The position numbers were made by a program, and so were the translations under genes. The notes beneath the pieces are model-generated. The model ran no database searches, was not told the DNA's origin, and saw only the letters and a program-made list of their open reading frames with translations. From Trichobilharzia szidati (lineage: Eukaryota; Platyhelminthes; Trematoda; Strigeidida; Schistosomatidae), in NCBI GenBank assembly GCA_944472155.2, contig OX235271.1:97911256-97975255 (forward strand): 64,000 nucleotides of DNA. The letters run 5' to 3'. Below are positions 22,651 to 35,849 of the stretch, piece by piece (the stretch's first letter is position 1; every line of letters begins with the position of its first letter).

Positions 22651-25399
22651 GCTAGACCGGTGCTCCCTAGGACTTGAACTCGTTACTATACTTAAGTGTA
22701 ATTCTCTAGGAACACTATCGACCGATATGCGTAGTGAATTATAAGTAGTTTAGTGGCCCTTAAGTCTCTGTCTACAGTTACGTGAAAACGTCTCATAGTC
22801 ATACGCAAGTCTGTAGGGAACAATGACAACAATAGGTAGAACTTAGGCAATGCATTGCAGTTCCAGTTCGTATAGGGTTAGGTGTATTCCAAATCAGTGT
22901 ATTACTAATATTTAAATTAAAGCGTTATGGCAGTCCCTATGATAATGGGTGTTAACGTATACTGTAAAATTAAGTTTACACATAACGAATAAATAAGTAG
23001 GTTGAGCTGTAGCAGTCGTAGTAACATTCCGCTTACGTTTAATTATGCAGTCAAATAAATCATCAAGTATCATTGATAAGTCTGACATCTGCATCTTTTC
23101 ATGCAAAAAAACTTAGTTTCACTCAGATAGAATAAGAAAAGTATTGTAAGCAGGATGTTAAATCTATTTCGTGAAAAAAATAAGCAAATGTCTTTACACA
23201 ATTGTTTTCGCCCATGTTGAATTGCTGTGACCAAGTTGACTGACATTACCGGATATCTGTAAATAAGTGGACAAAGTGTATGTTTTTAAATCGCTGAAGT
23301 AAGGAAGAAGTAATGTTAAAGTTAAACGCTTTATATTTGCATACCTTTGCTGAAAAAGGTTCATTTTCCTTTTTCATTCTTTGGTGATGACAGCATTCTT
23401 CTGTATTTTCTAATGTCACACAGAGATTGTTCGTCTAATACAGTATAGCAGCAAGCAAATAATAAGTGTTAACCAGTAAACCATTCACAATGAATACTGT
23501 ACAGAAAACTTCATCACATCTTCATTTTAACCAACTTTTCCTTCACGCACAGAAGCATGCAGTCACTACATACACTCAAGCATTGTAACCTGAACATCAC
23601 AAAATTCCTATAGATAACTTCTTTCATAATAAATTATTTAAACATATGAGCCATAATTGCATCTTCCATATCCTTCATAGCCAGAACTAATTCAATAAGG
23701 ATCTCAGAATATCTTAGTGATCTGAACACGAACGATTGTTAAGACTGGGATAACTTATGTAACAGGTGCAGTAGTTGTAGGACACACCTGCTAGCTACTA
23801 ATCGACAGAAAATTGATACTAATTTTAAGTAGTCTGACATTTCAGGAGGACCATCTGCACTATTCTTCGTAACCCCATGCACACTGATATACACATAATC
23901 TGATGCCATTTTTGACAATGAACAATTAAAGCCTTCTGACATTCCAAGTGCAAATGTCAATTAAACTAGTATCACATCTTTGCCTAAGCAATTTTAAATG
24001 GGAACTTCATCAAAGTAGATATAATCACCAGGAAATGCAGCAGCCTGTCTCATTCATTGCATGATCTCTTCCATGTGCTATGGAATATTTCAGTCATCAC
24101 AGATGATAAAAGAAGTGTCTGACATCCTCAAAACACACATCAAAACTTATGTCTCTAGGCTATTTCTCTTTCAAATGCACGATTCTCATAGAATAACTGG
24201 GATGACAACAGCCATTGCCTGCAGTCATTTTACAACCTTAAGATCTGAAACAACTCACAAAAAACAATGCCTAAATGCTCTAAAACCCTAATAATGGACT
24301 TTTTATGCGATATTTCTTCAAAATGATGACTTTTTTATTAGTAATTCGTCCAGGCTGTCATGACAATTTTACGCATTACTACGAACACAATACACAAAAA
24401 TATTGCATTTTTCGGCTACAGAAGCCTATAACTAGTCAAATAGAATCTATTTTCACAATACTGAGCAGTTAGAACGTCTCTATAGGCGTGAACGCGATAA
24501 CCCATGCAATGCGCGAAAACACCTTATCATAGAACATAGCCTCACTCATTCTCAGAGCGACTTGAGTATGGGAATGTAGGGCGAATCATTGCAACAGTGA
24601 ATAAATGTCAACCAGCTGGATATACACCTAAGTAACCCACCTCATTCGATTGAACTTACTATCCTCGGGTCAGTCACTACCACGTACCTACTGGTGAAGA
24701 CCGTATTTTCGTCTGAACGCATGTCTGTCAGCTCCGATTTGCGTAGACGATTCAGAATGAGTCAGTCAAACAATCAGAGGATTTCTGATCATTAAACAGA
24801 GGTCAGCAGGAAGCATAAAACTAGCTGAAAATAAGGCAAGTGGTGTTCTTATGCAGCATTTCACTATCATCTCACTGCTTTCTAATATCACTAATGGACT
24901 TTCAGTTTCTTGCATCTGAAACATGAAGCAAAAGAGGCACTAGGAATAACAAATTTTCATCATATGGTAGAAATCAACCGGTCAGTCATAAACATCTCGC
25001 TATGTTATCAGTATCCTGTTGGCGTTGAATTTTCTCCAGATTCTTTTGTTTACGGACGTTGAGGCATAGTATGCAAATGAAGACAAGTTAGTGCAATACT
25101 TAGGAATATCACTTAGTCTTTTCAACATTGAAGTGGTCGCAGAATGATTGACATTGTTAAACTCCTCCTACTCTGCTACTTTTGCTCTTACAAAGTCATC
25201 TTATTGAGACGAGAAATCTTTATCTTCTCTTGTACTCCGAGCTGTTCTTATTGCTGAAACAAAGCAGAAACTAGAAGCGTCTGTCGAGCAACATAATGAT
25301 AGCATCGCACCTACTTTCCTCAATTCGGTGGCATGGATATTCTCCTGCCCTCCATAAATACATTTAGATTATCAGGCCAGGTCTTTCATCATCATTATT
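22651..25399. other. No gene recognised
   Basis: AT-rich. A minus-strand frame near 23950 can be read as ICTWNVRRL, like the start of a LINE endonuclease, but only nine residues fit. Confidence 0.4.
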
Positions 25400-25854
25400 T
25401 AATCTGAAAATTAGGTGACCTTGAGTCTGTACGGTACTTGTGCCCACCCGATGGCGCGCGCGCTCCTTGAATACGACGTGACTTTTCCTCTCTAACCGGA
25501 AAATACCTATTTTGTGAATTATCCGCTTGGGAAACCTGATCTTCCTAGCCGGTGAATTAAATTCAACCATTACTTACATATCGAATCTCTGTGTGGTAAG
25601 TCCAGCTGTCTCGAACTACTGCCAAAGCTTCAGGTGCTATTTTTGTAGCAGCATCTTCCCCACTCGTTCAGATAAACAAGACTTGTTGGTCTACCACGTG
25701 ATTGCTGCGAAGCCGATCATCCAGAAAGTACTAGGTAAAGTCGAAAACCTTTTCTTTTCCTTGTCTTGTACTTTTTCAGTCTTATTCTTTTTCTTGTGGG
25801 TAGATACTGTTGCACTCTTATTCTTATACAGCATAAGTTTTAGCGATAGTTAAT

Positions 25855-27495
25855 ATGGCTGTAGAAAGTAACCTTAGAAATGGCACCAAAACACCTTACT
25901 CTGTAGTCACAAGGGCTTCAGCCAGAGAAGGCAAAAACGCAGGGACACCAACCCCAAATCGCATACCCATCCTAAAGACCCGTGTAGGACTCGTCTGTCC
26001 TGATACTATGCCTGCACTGCCACAGTCTAGTACTGAAACGGCGCAGGCAATACTAGTAGGACAGGATACTACACCTGCACCAACTGAAAGCCAATGTGTG
26101 AAGTACAACAAACCTAAAAGGAAACGCTCAAGACGTCATAAGACCTCGAAGGCGTCACCAAGTAAGGGAGACGAATGCCAGGCGTGCAATATCATTGTTT
26201 CTAAAGCTGACTCAGCTTTCGAATGCAATTTTTGCAAACGGTGGGTGCACTGCCGTTGCGACAAAGAGGTGCCGAAATCATACTACGAGTTTATGAGAAA
26301 TAACCCGTGCCCGTGGTTTTGGTACATCTGTCCACTCTGTCGCCCTGGTGTAGTCACACAGAGCATGTCTGCGGTTAGCAGAAACTTCACGCCGCCCTTG
26401 TGTCCCAACACGGTCTTATGTAGCTCCCCACCTGCTAACATCACATTGCCAAAACTTGGCATAGACAGTAAGAAGGACACTCCAGTCCTACTGACCGAAA
26501 ATGCCAATTTTCACAAGGTGAAGATTCACAAGGTTGGACCTAAAACATTAAGGAAAGATAGAGTTAGAGAAGCACCACTTGCATCCACAAGCAAGCTTGG
26601 TAACACAATTAAGGCTGGCCAGAACCCGATGAAGCCTAAAGTTGCTGATGCTGCAAAGGAATATGAGAAGCCAAAGGCCAAACCTAAGTGTGAGGTTAAT
26701 CGGTCTAATTCGCTCATCCTCTTTAACGTACCTGTGAGCAAGGACAGCCTGCTTGAACAGCGGGCCCTGTTTGATCAGGAACAGTGGCCCAACCTGTGCA
26801 ATAAATTAGGTCTGAACATCAGTTGAGTGAAATTGTGCAGGCTGTACAGGGGTGTCCACACACCTCAAGGTAAGCCACCCCCATTACGGGTTACACTGGA
26901 CTCTGCCGAAGAGGCCGAAAAAATACTATTGATGGCTCAGGTACTAGCCATCGACACAAGCTCTAACATAAGGGTGAGACAAGACAGACCATGGGCTGTC
27001 AGACAAATGGCAAGGGAGTCACCGGAACTTTTGCCTTCCACCTCTATGGTAGTGCACGGTGTCCCGGGGCTGGAAACGGGCACTGCCTGTGAAAAACACA
27101 TGCATGACGTACAGCAGTGGAGATGGCTGACGTCTCAGATGGCCCTTGGCGCTTCTGGAGCCATCTCCGTTTACCGACTACCTCGCCCCGCTCATCTCAC
27201 ACTGATTAGCTCCCCAAAGCTGCTTAGTGTCACATTCAACTCCCCAGAGCAGTTGGCCATAACACTTCAACGGTGGTATGAGATCAAGGGAAAAATGGGA
27301 GGACACATCCGATGTTGCGAAAGCAGACCTCGAATCATAATGAGGCAGCGAACTGAGGCTTTAATACGTCCCCAAGCTTCAGTGACACTCGAGCGATGCA
27401 GTTCTGAGGATAACAGTCTGTGCCACCCAAGTGTCCTGCCTAAATCCAAGGGAAAAAACCACAATGGGCCGGTTCCATCGGAACTGGCCAATTAG
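25855..27495 (+). pseudogene. LINE ORF1 protein (PHD-like finger, two RRM-like domains), one stop
   Basis: ORF1 proteins of this type bind the element's RNA and help carry it to the target. The frame runs 546 codons with a single internal TGA at 26824-26826. A basic stretch (KPKRKRSRRHKTSK) precedes a zinc finger at about residues 108-160 with the pattern C-x2-C ... C-x2-C-x4-H-x-C ... C-x2-C (starting CQACN, ending CPLC), PHD-like. Two similar RRM-like units follow: SLILFNVPVSK at about residue 285 and TSMVVHGVPGLE at about 395, each ending in a segment of the VTF/LDSAEEAEKIL type. The stop falls inside the first one. It looks recent, since the rest of the frame is open. Confidence 0.8.
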
Positions 27496-27509
27496 TCCCA
27501 ACACTAAGT

Positions 27510-30371
27510 TCCCTACCAGCAGACAGCTTCACGTCAACTACACCACAACACGCTGAGGTTGTAAGACTCACTGTCAGCTGCCTGTATAGCAATGTGAGGG
27601 GGCTGAGAGTAAAGATAGGTGAACTCCGAAATCTCCAAGCACACCTACAACTGAAAATAATCATTCTCACCTAAACATGGCTAACCCCCACTATCGCCGA
27701 TAATGAAATCAGTATAGGTGATATGGTTTTGGTCAGGAGAGACGGGGATAATAAGGAAGGAGGGGGAGTTGCCATATACTTTGATAGGCAACTTAAATGT
27801 GTTCGCGCAACGAACCCACCACTTATTGAACTCCCAGACTCCATATGGTGTCATTTCACCGTAGGCCACACCAAGCATTTACTTGGTGGCATCTACCGAT
27901 CTCCCACCTGTGGGGCAGAGCACAATCAGCTACTGCTCAGCACTATCACAGGGATACGAGACTTGGGCTATGACCAAATCACCATTGCTGGAGATTTCAA
28001 TGCCCCATCACTGAACCTTGGCTCGGGGTATGCTAAGGGAAAATTCGGCAAGCTATTCGGGTCATGGGACTGACTGAGAATGTTGGAGACGACACTAGGT
28101 GGGGCCCTAGTGGAAAGTCATCAAAACTAGACTACATTCTAACTAGTGACCAATTACTCGTCGAAAAGGTCCAGGTCATGACTCCTCTAGGAAGTAGTGA
28201 CCATGCAGTCATAGGTTTCGACCTCGTTCTCCGTGAGCACTTGCAGTGGGACGCTACGCATCCATGTCTGTGTTACAGCAAGGCTGACTACGCTGAAATG
28301 CGGAGGCTCTTGTCCAATGCAGACTGGCCGTTAGCATGGGATGAGCTGTCTGTGGATGAACACTGGGAAGCGGTAAAAAAGATTATTCATACAGCGATCT
28401 CGGATACCGTCCCTTTAGTCACAGCACAGCCAAAAAGAAAGTCATCATGGTTAAAGAGAGGCACGCAGCGTATTCTGCAAGCAAAGAGGAAGGCTTGGTT
28501 TACGTGGCGCGTATCTAAAAGCCAGATCGACCATGATGCATACCTGGAACTCAGGAACCGGTGCAATGCAAGAGTCAGGAGGGACAGAAGGTCATTCCAG
28601 GCTAGCCTTGCTAAAAAACTCCTGGCAAACCCGAAGAATTTGTACCGATTCATGTCGGAAAGGAAACCAACCAACCAAGGGGCTTGCGCCTTAGTAGGCC
28701 AAAACGGTCAATATCTCACTAGTCTGGATATGGCTGAAACATTCAGTTTAGCCTTCGCCAAACAGCTAAACAGCAATGTGGGTATTACCGTTACGGACCA
28801 AAATGGTGGCATCACTATTTCACAGGAGGAAGACCAAATAGCCACCCCTCAAATAAACCCCGCAATAGTACGAAGAAAGCTGCAGCGACTCACACCTGGG
28901 AATTCCTCAGGTTGTGATGACATCAGGCCATCTGTTCTGAAACAGTGCTCCGAAGCTCTCTGTAGGCCCTTATGCGACTTGTTCCAACACTCCATGGAAT
29001 CGAGGAAACTGCCAAAGGAATGGAAAAGAGCCATCTTTTCTCCGATCTTCAAGGGTGGGGATAGGCAAAATCCCACTAGTTATAGACCAGTAGCTCTAAT
29101 CCCAGTGGTATCAAAAGTACTGGAAAGTATTATTGACGATCACATCAGGGAAATCTCGATAGGTCTAATATACTCCATGAAGCCCAACATGGTTTCAGGA
29201 GAGGGAGACTTTGCGTTACTAACTTACTGTCACTTTGGGACGATTGGACATCGTGCTGGGATGTGAATGTTCCTGTCCATGTGATCTTCCTAGACTTTGA
29301 GAAGGCATTCGACATAGTTCACCATAACCTTCTCCTACACAAAATAAGCCAGACAGGTATAGGTAAGCCACTTCTGTCATGGTTAAAGGACTACCTAGCT
29401 GAAAGGCACTTTTGCACTAAGGTTAGTCGAGTCCAATCATCTTGGCACAACTCGTCATCAGGAGTGTTGCAAGGTTCTATCCTAGGACCATTGGTGTTCT
29501 TGATTTTTGTCAATAATCTACCATGCCGTCTACGCTGTCCGACTCTTCTATACGCTGCCCGACGTGAAGATATGGGGGCGATAAAGTGTCCGGAGGACTC
29601 AGATAGGCTACAGGAAGATATAAACCTTCTGGAAGACTGGGCGGTAGCCAGTGGCATGAATTTCAACCTGAAAAAGTGCAAAGTAGCGAAGTTGCGCACC
29701 TGTAGACTGCAGAATGCAAGTTACACCCTGTGCAATGAAAGCTTGTCCTGCTAAACTTCGAAACGTGACTTAGGTCTAGTTCTAACGGAGAAAATGGACA
29801 CAAGCGTGAATTACACGGGGGATGTAGCGAGGGCATATGCGGTCATACACTTTACACATAGACAATTAGGTGCACTCACTTCTGAGCTCTAAGGTTGTAT
29901 AAAACATACGTCAGACCGCATCTTGAAGTGCATAATATCATTGCACCCCCACTGCTTAAAAGAGACGCCAACCTCTTGGAAAGAGCCCAACGACGGGCAA
30001 CAAAAGGAGTGGTTGGTCTCCGAAATAAACCATATGACGAAAGTCTGAAGAAATTAGGCCTATTCACACTCAGTTACCGTCGCCTGAGGGGGGATTTAAT
30101 TACTGCCTACAAAATAACAAATGATCAGAATCACCCGAACAAAGGTGTTCTGCCATTGAGTAGGTATAGGCTCCCTCGTGGAAATCCCAGAAGGATAGCT
30201 CATCAGAGGGCAAGGACCCAGGTGCGCTCCCACTTCTTTTCCCTGCGGGTTTGCCGTCCCTGGAATTCCTTACCGGCAGATGTAGCTATGGCACCATCTG
30301 TGGACGCCTTTAAGCGAAGGCTGGACAACCTTGCAGCGACACAAGGACTGTATCCAAATGGCCTATCCCCT
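27510..30371 (+). pseudogene. LINE ORF2: AP-type endonuclease and reverse transcriptase, broken
   Basis: The endonuclease part reads YSNVRGLRVKIGELRN, ILT-stop-TWL (27666-27680), IAGDFNAPS and LGSSDHAVIGFD, covering the N, GDFN and SDH motifs. The glutamate of the usual TETWL motif is replaced by TAA (27672-27674). Frame changes occur at about 28070, 29215-29265 and 29560, and a TAA at 29752. The RT part has PKEWKRAIFSPIFKGG, TSYRPVALIPVVSKVLES, VIFLDFEKAFDIVHH and SSGVLQGSILGPLVFL; the YADD box is destroyed by a one-base change in length (reads YAARRED). The C-terminal part is open from 29895 to 30374. Copy 1 covers 29536 onward. Confidence 0.88.
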
Positions 30372-30470
30372 TAAAATCGCATATACCATTCAAAGGTAGA
30401 CAATTAAACTGGTCGTTTTACTTCTTCACATTCCCTTCAGTCTTACTCTCCTGACAGCTTTAACTACACT

Positions 30471-30506
30471 TATTATTATTATTATTATTATTATCATTAT
30501 TACTGG

Positions 30507-30539
<33 letters not shown>

Positions 30540-30545
30540 GTATGT
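30471..30545. repeat. ATT and TA/TG microsatellite in LINE 3' UTR
   Basis: About ten ATT units, then alternating TA with some TG. A second ATT run lies at 30626-30643. Confidence 0.9.
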
Positions 30546-30921
30546 ATACCGGTTGACTGACTGTTGTTACGTTTTCTTATTTTTTTCTCTGTCTGTTAGT
30601 CTGAATACCTTTACTAATTATATCTATTATTATTATTATTATCTCTTTTCCATTGACGACGATACCGAAAGACTAACTGGTGAAAGGATCAACTCCATTC
30701 ACAGTAGTAACAGTCTTAACACACTTCATACTACAGACGCCATATAATTAATCCCAGCACTACTCCTGTTGGAGTCAACCAAAGCTACGACAGTCGAGTG
30801 GCGGGACGAGCTACACAGACGTTTACCAAAGATCAGGAACCTCTACCTCACAATCAAGAGGCGAGCACAAAGAAATCAAATTGGTTTATACTAGCTCGTA
30901 AAAACGATATTGGATATTGGA

Positions 30922-32764
30922 TCTGGATTTCTAAACAATCAATCAGTACTGCATTCGCTAGATGTCAATATTTAGCGGATTGTGTGTAATGTTTTGCTTA
31001 GTTCTTGACTGCATTTCTTTCGAATCTCACAATTATGTTGTCTCTATTTATACTTTTATACGTGTTCTTCTGTATCTGGTTGTGGCCAGACACTGACACT
31101 TGTATTCACAATTTGTTCGAATTTGAGTTACGGTTTCCTTCAACTACAGAAACTAAGGAGTTTGCTGGGGACACAATACTAATCCTGGAGTAATTGTTAT
31201 TTCAAAGACAGCATAAGCAGATTTTCATAGTGATTTAGTTTAAGAGTCAAGTTTTCCACTGAAATCCTTTACATTAATTAGCATAATTTTAATTTTTAGA
31301 TGAAATTTTGTGTTTTACAGGATAAAATCTACACACACACAGAGAGAAAGGTAGTTTGCTAATATTTGGTTGAATGTTTATGGTTGTTCGCTTATAGTTA
31401 TGGCTCACGACTCATGATTCGAAGTTGTTTGACAATGTTTACAATTTTTAGTTATCTTAGATGTCGACTAAAACAGTGTTACGAAATTTGTCATTATGAC
31501 TCATTGTTAGTTGGGAGGAAATGTAGACAGTGAAAAGAAATAATCAGCATTATCTAGTAAATAACAGAAAGACGAATTGGTAAGCTAATCATAGAGCCGT
31601 AGTAATTGGAAGTTTGATTCTGATCAGGTCCTTGAAGCTATTTGTGAACATTCGTAAAAGGAGTTTTAAAACCTCTTCTTTAAACTAGCTATCGTTAGCT
31701 TCAAAGATTATTTGTTTTTGAGAAACAAAATCATTCAATTACTATTTGTTATGGAGTAAAAACATAGTCGAATAAATAAGAATTCTTTATAACACATTCA
31801 GTAATTTGTAGCTTATGAAACTATATCTTTAATTTTTATTATCGGAGTTTACATTTTTTTTCTCGTTTTCATTGATCTTTCCAATTCATGTAGTTTGAAA
31901 ACAGTTAGTTTTTGAAATAAAAAAATCATTGTGATCTTATGAAGGATTGGTATTTCAAATAAGGTAATAATGATTTTGTTTAAATGAGTTGTTGATTTTT
32001 TTAAATGAACAAAGGTGAAGTATTGTTCATATCTAATAAGACTTGAAATCTGAATTTTTATTAGTATGAGTAGAAACACCAATAATACTGCATGTCATTT
32101 TGGTGTTATAAATATCTTCATGAAAGAATTCTCAATTTGATTTAGGACACTTCATTATGCTGGAATCCTCTTGTGCATCTGAGAAAATGAAATCATAAAT
32201 ATAGAATCATTTAGAAAAACAAATGAGATGTATGCTAAGTTAATAAGTGTTTTCAACACCAGAATATCTTGAAATGCGAATCGCCTGCTGATTCATAGAT
32301 ATAGTGTTGTATGGCTTGAATCAGTATCAAATATGCTAACAACAAAGTGAACAACTGCCGCTACAATCCTTGACAATACATGTTCAGTTACCTCTGACTG
32401 ACGTCTTTTCCCAGTTTTATAGACGACGCCAGATTAAAGCCATTTGTTTTGCTGGTAAATTCCTGATTAAACTATTTTTGCAAATGAAAGTCAAGTTTTA
32501 AACTTTATGGTTACTTGTGATGCAAGAGAATGAAGCAATTACAGAAAGACAAAATGCAATTTCTCTTTTTCTTAAACACATTTTATACAATGAAGAAAAG
32601 CAACTGGTACCACTAGAGATAAAATAGGACTACAAAATATAGTGTTGTTCCCTTAGGTACTGTTCGATCACTGTTGATTTTTCGTAAGACTTGGCGGTTT
32701 TTTTGGGGGGACGATAGCTGTGACTAATTTACTTCAGCTTATTACCTAGGGTCACTAGAAAAGG
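30922..32764. other. No gene recognised
   Basis: AT-rich. The short open frame at 31005-31193 is hydrophobic at its start but has no supporting splice sites or homology. Confidence 0.45.
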
Positions 32765-32940
32765 AGCTGTGGCCGATTGGTTTAGGCTGTCAGCATCCAA
32801 CCAATGGGTAGCGAGTTGGAAGCCCTCTCCACCTACCTAAGTGTACACAGCCAGGTAGTATCCCTAACCTTCACACAACAGATGTGACTCATTGTCAGTT
32901 GTGATTGGTTTTTGAGTGACATTCTATTCCATTCCACTCT
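32765..32940 (+). mobile_element. Degenerate tRNA-like SINE
   Basis: TGGCCGATTGGTTTAGGC resembles an A box and GTAGCGAGTTGGAAGCCC a worn B box about 45 bases on. It is followed by a tail with ACACAGCCAGGTAGTATCC. Different head from the main SINE family here. Confidence 0.4.
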
Positions 32941-34427
32941 GCCTAGGTTCACGAAAATTAACTTAAGTAATCACAATATGTAAACACGTATATAATGAAT
33001 GTTCATCGAGAAATAACTTCATTTCTCTATCTTAAACTGACGTCTAGTTATATTCATTCCTAAACATAAAGTTTCTGAACTTAACACGTATTTGGTGTTT
33101 GATGCTTAAAATATGATGCTGGATAAAAATATTTCACTATTGAGTTCCATTCGGTGAAAATACACTTTGAATTCGTTAAACTAAAATAGACTTTTCATGT
33201 AATTTTCAGAGGACATTAAGTTAAAGAACTGTTACTGAATGTTTAATGATCATCCTATTTTCATATCTTCATCTAAACAGAAGTCAGCCAGTTGAAAGTT
33301 TGGTGCGAAGTTAATAACATAAAACATTGATTTATCATATGGTACGAGAAAATGCTTACTAATTAACAATAAAGTAAAAAGGAATATACGAGACGACAGC
33401 TAGGTGTATTAAACTCATCAAATAATTTTAGCCTATGTCACACACTTTGAAAATACCTCCGATATGTTCTTTTACGTTATATAAGAATACTGATGATAAG
33501 GTAATATTGTTCTGTTTATAGGTAAGAATATTATTATCTGTTACAAAGATATTCAGAGCTAATAGTACATTAGTAATGAACTCGTTATACATAAAGTAAA
33601 GAAATTCCTTATATGAAGTCACAGTGTCACTGAAATTAATATCGACGTGAACTCTGTAATCAGTGTAGCTAAGATAACTGGATATCTATTTAATAGTTAA
33701 ATGGTGACGTCTTCCATATTGACACCTCTGATTGTCTTAAGTTTAGTCTATCAGTTACTGTAACTAGACACTGCTGTAAGCTTCTGAATGCCGAGCAAAT
33801 AGCTGTTCAACAGCGAACAGTTGTCAGTGGTTTTGTAAATTGTGTCTTTCATGAACTTATGATTCGTCAAGTGACCATCAAAATTATTGTATGAATTGGT
33901 GAAGTACTTATGAAAGGTGTTTACTTTTATGAAGTTCTTCAACAATATGAAACTGGTTTTTTAGAAAACATTATTAAAGCCTGATGTGATATAAGATTGC
34001 AACTCGCTAAGTTATTTTTCTGAAATGAGACGGTCAGTCCACTGCCTTATACTTTCAGTCTTCATTTGAAGTATTATTACAGAAAATTACTCAAATCTAT
34101 TAAACACCAATGTTAGTAAAATGAGTATCTTTTCGATTATTTAAATAAAACAGATTATATGAGATGTACTAAGAGAAAAATTCCCACGTGCATTTAATCC
34201 CAATGAAACAAAACAACATTTATTTCAGTATGCAACATAGAACTTAGCTTCCTAATCCTTATACAAAGATCTTCCTGGTTTACATTTGTTCATTGACTCA
34301 AGAAATACCTCGTATTACCTATTTAGCTTATTTTGAAAGAAATATTTTAGTTCAACATAATATATGATGCAGGAGTATACCAGTGTATATATATATAGAA
34401 AGAGATAGAGGGAGAAATTGAAAAAAG
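32941..34427. other. No gene recognised
   Basis: AT-rich with short minus-strand frames of low coding quality (33428-33622, 33751-33945). Confidence 0.45.
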
Positions 34428-34592
34428 GGAGTGTAATTATAGGATTAGTAGACAAATCGAATAAAATGAAAACGTCGCGTAATAATTTGTGGAATTCAAG
34501 CATAGAATATAACGTTGCAAAAATAATTAATTTAGAATGAAAAGCGGACGAAGTAAAATAATACCGGGGACAGTTGTAAGTGAAAATAATTC
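34428..34592 (+). repeat. 165-bp direct repeat, unit A
   Basis: Reads ATAGGATTAGTAGACAAATC to AATACCGGGGACAGTTGTAAG. A second copy in the same direction lies at 35432-35600. Abuts the left arm of the inverted repeat. Confidence 0.75.
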
Positions 34593-35205
34593 AGTAGCTC
34601 TAAATGGGAATGATACAAAGGTCCAGCGTTTTATTGTTTTGCTATTGATCATTATATCCGACCCTGTAACACAGTGAAATCTCCCTCGAAAGATTCCAAC
34701 TCAATTCTGTTTATTAGTTTTCAATCAATTTATGCCAGTGTTATTTAAGAATATCTGTTATCACAGCTTATTTTACGGTTAAAAATGTTCCACCAAAATT
34801 CTGTGAAAGATTCATTCAGTAAATACGAACTAAGGGTAAGCTGCACGTCTCACCTCTTGAACAATTTTATGGTTGAAATGAGAACAACAAACTGTGGGCA
34901 AAATTATATTCTTACATACAGAAACAAATAAAAATTTAATCATGATAATAGTAATTTAAATAATTCCTCAGTCGCCTGTTGGCATTATGTACACGTATAT
35001 GTATAACGTCTTTATATACTGAAATAGCTACGTTGAAATATTTAAAGAAAGTGTGTGAATACACATGGACACTGCCGTTTACCTGTTATTACGAATTGTT
35101 GTTTCCAGGAGGCAAATAAGTCTCTACAGATATCAAAATGCTCAGCAAATTACTCAGAAGGAATACGATCATACTATTGAAAGGCTGTTTAACTAATTAT
35201 TTATG
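34593..35205 (+). repeat. Left arm of long inverted repeat
   Basis: Pairs with 35850-36577 in reverse. Shared landmarks are TATCCGACCCTGTAACAC, GGTAAGCTGCACGTCTCACC, GCATTATGTACACGTATATG and CACATGGACACTGCCGTTTA. Arms are diverged by point changes and small gaps, so this is not a recent duplication. Confidence 0.85.
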
Positions 35206-35431
35206 ACTTAATTTATGCTTCTTGTCTGGTTAAACATCTTGATTACAATACTAAGGTTTTAATCAACAGGCTGTTTATGTTTAATACAAAAAGTTTCCTT
35301 TTATATCATATTTTCTAACAGTTTGTTTAGTACAACGATTCATTTTAATTTCATCTTTAGTCATCACTCACACCTACTCAAAGCTAACCCAAATAATCTC
35401 ATCATAAATTCTGTTGATGTCATTTATGTAT

Positions 35432-35600
35432 ATTATAGGATTAGTAGGCGAATCGAATAAAATGAAAATGTTGCGTAATATTGTGTGAAATTCGATAACA
35501 TAGAATTTAACGTTGCAAAACAAAATTGATTTAACATGACAAGTAGAACAAGTGAAATAATACCGGGGACAGTTCAAAGTGAGAATAGTAATAGTAACAA
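35432..35600 (+). repeat. 165-bp direct repeat, unit A'
   Basis: Second copy of 34428-34592, lying in the spacer between the inverted arms. It ends with AATACCGGGGACAGTTCAAAG. Confidence 0.75.
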
Positions 35601-35849
35601 TTGACGTAATAAAGGAAGAATATACAAATTGAATGGACAAAATGAATATATTGGTGGAGCCAAAATATAATTAGGCGTTACCATACTTTAGTGAAGTGGG
35701 ATTAAGACCATCAAAGTTGGAAAGGTTGAACGAACTTTTTCTGTACACAAAGATCTGGCTTTTCTGTTTCGATAGCCAAAGCTTCAGTAATACAGATGAG
35801 TCGGGAACATAGTGGTTTCGGTAAATTACTTTTTGCCTTGTAGATGTAA

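Larger units (their letters stand above)
25400..30921 (+). mobile_element. CR1-like LINE, long but inactive (copy 2)
   Basis: A non-LTR retrotransposon with 5' UTR, ORF1 (25855-27495), ORF2 (about 27510-30371) and 3' UTR. The 5' limit is uncertain; GC-richer sequence begins at about 25430. The 3' end is set by comparison with copy 1 and by the GATATTG-GATATTG tail (30905-30921). Order of domains (PHD-like ORF1, AP-type endonuclease, RT) fits the CR1 clade of the Jockey group. ORF1 has one stop and ORF2 has several stops and frameshifts, so it cannot move by itself. Confidence 0.88.

Noticed and set aside
23739..23960. Possible LINE endonuclease start (ICTWNVRRL) on the minus strand
   Set aside because: Only nine residues fit; the following sequence does not continue as an endonuclease in any frame.
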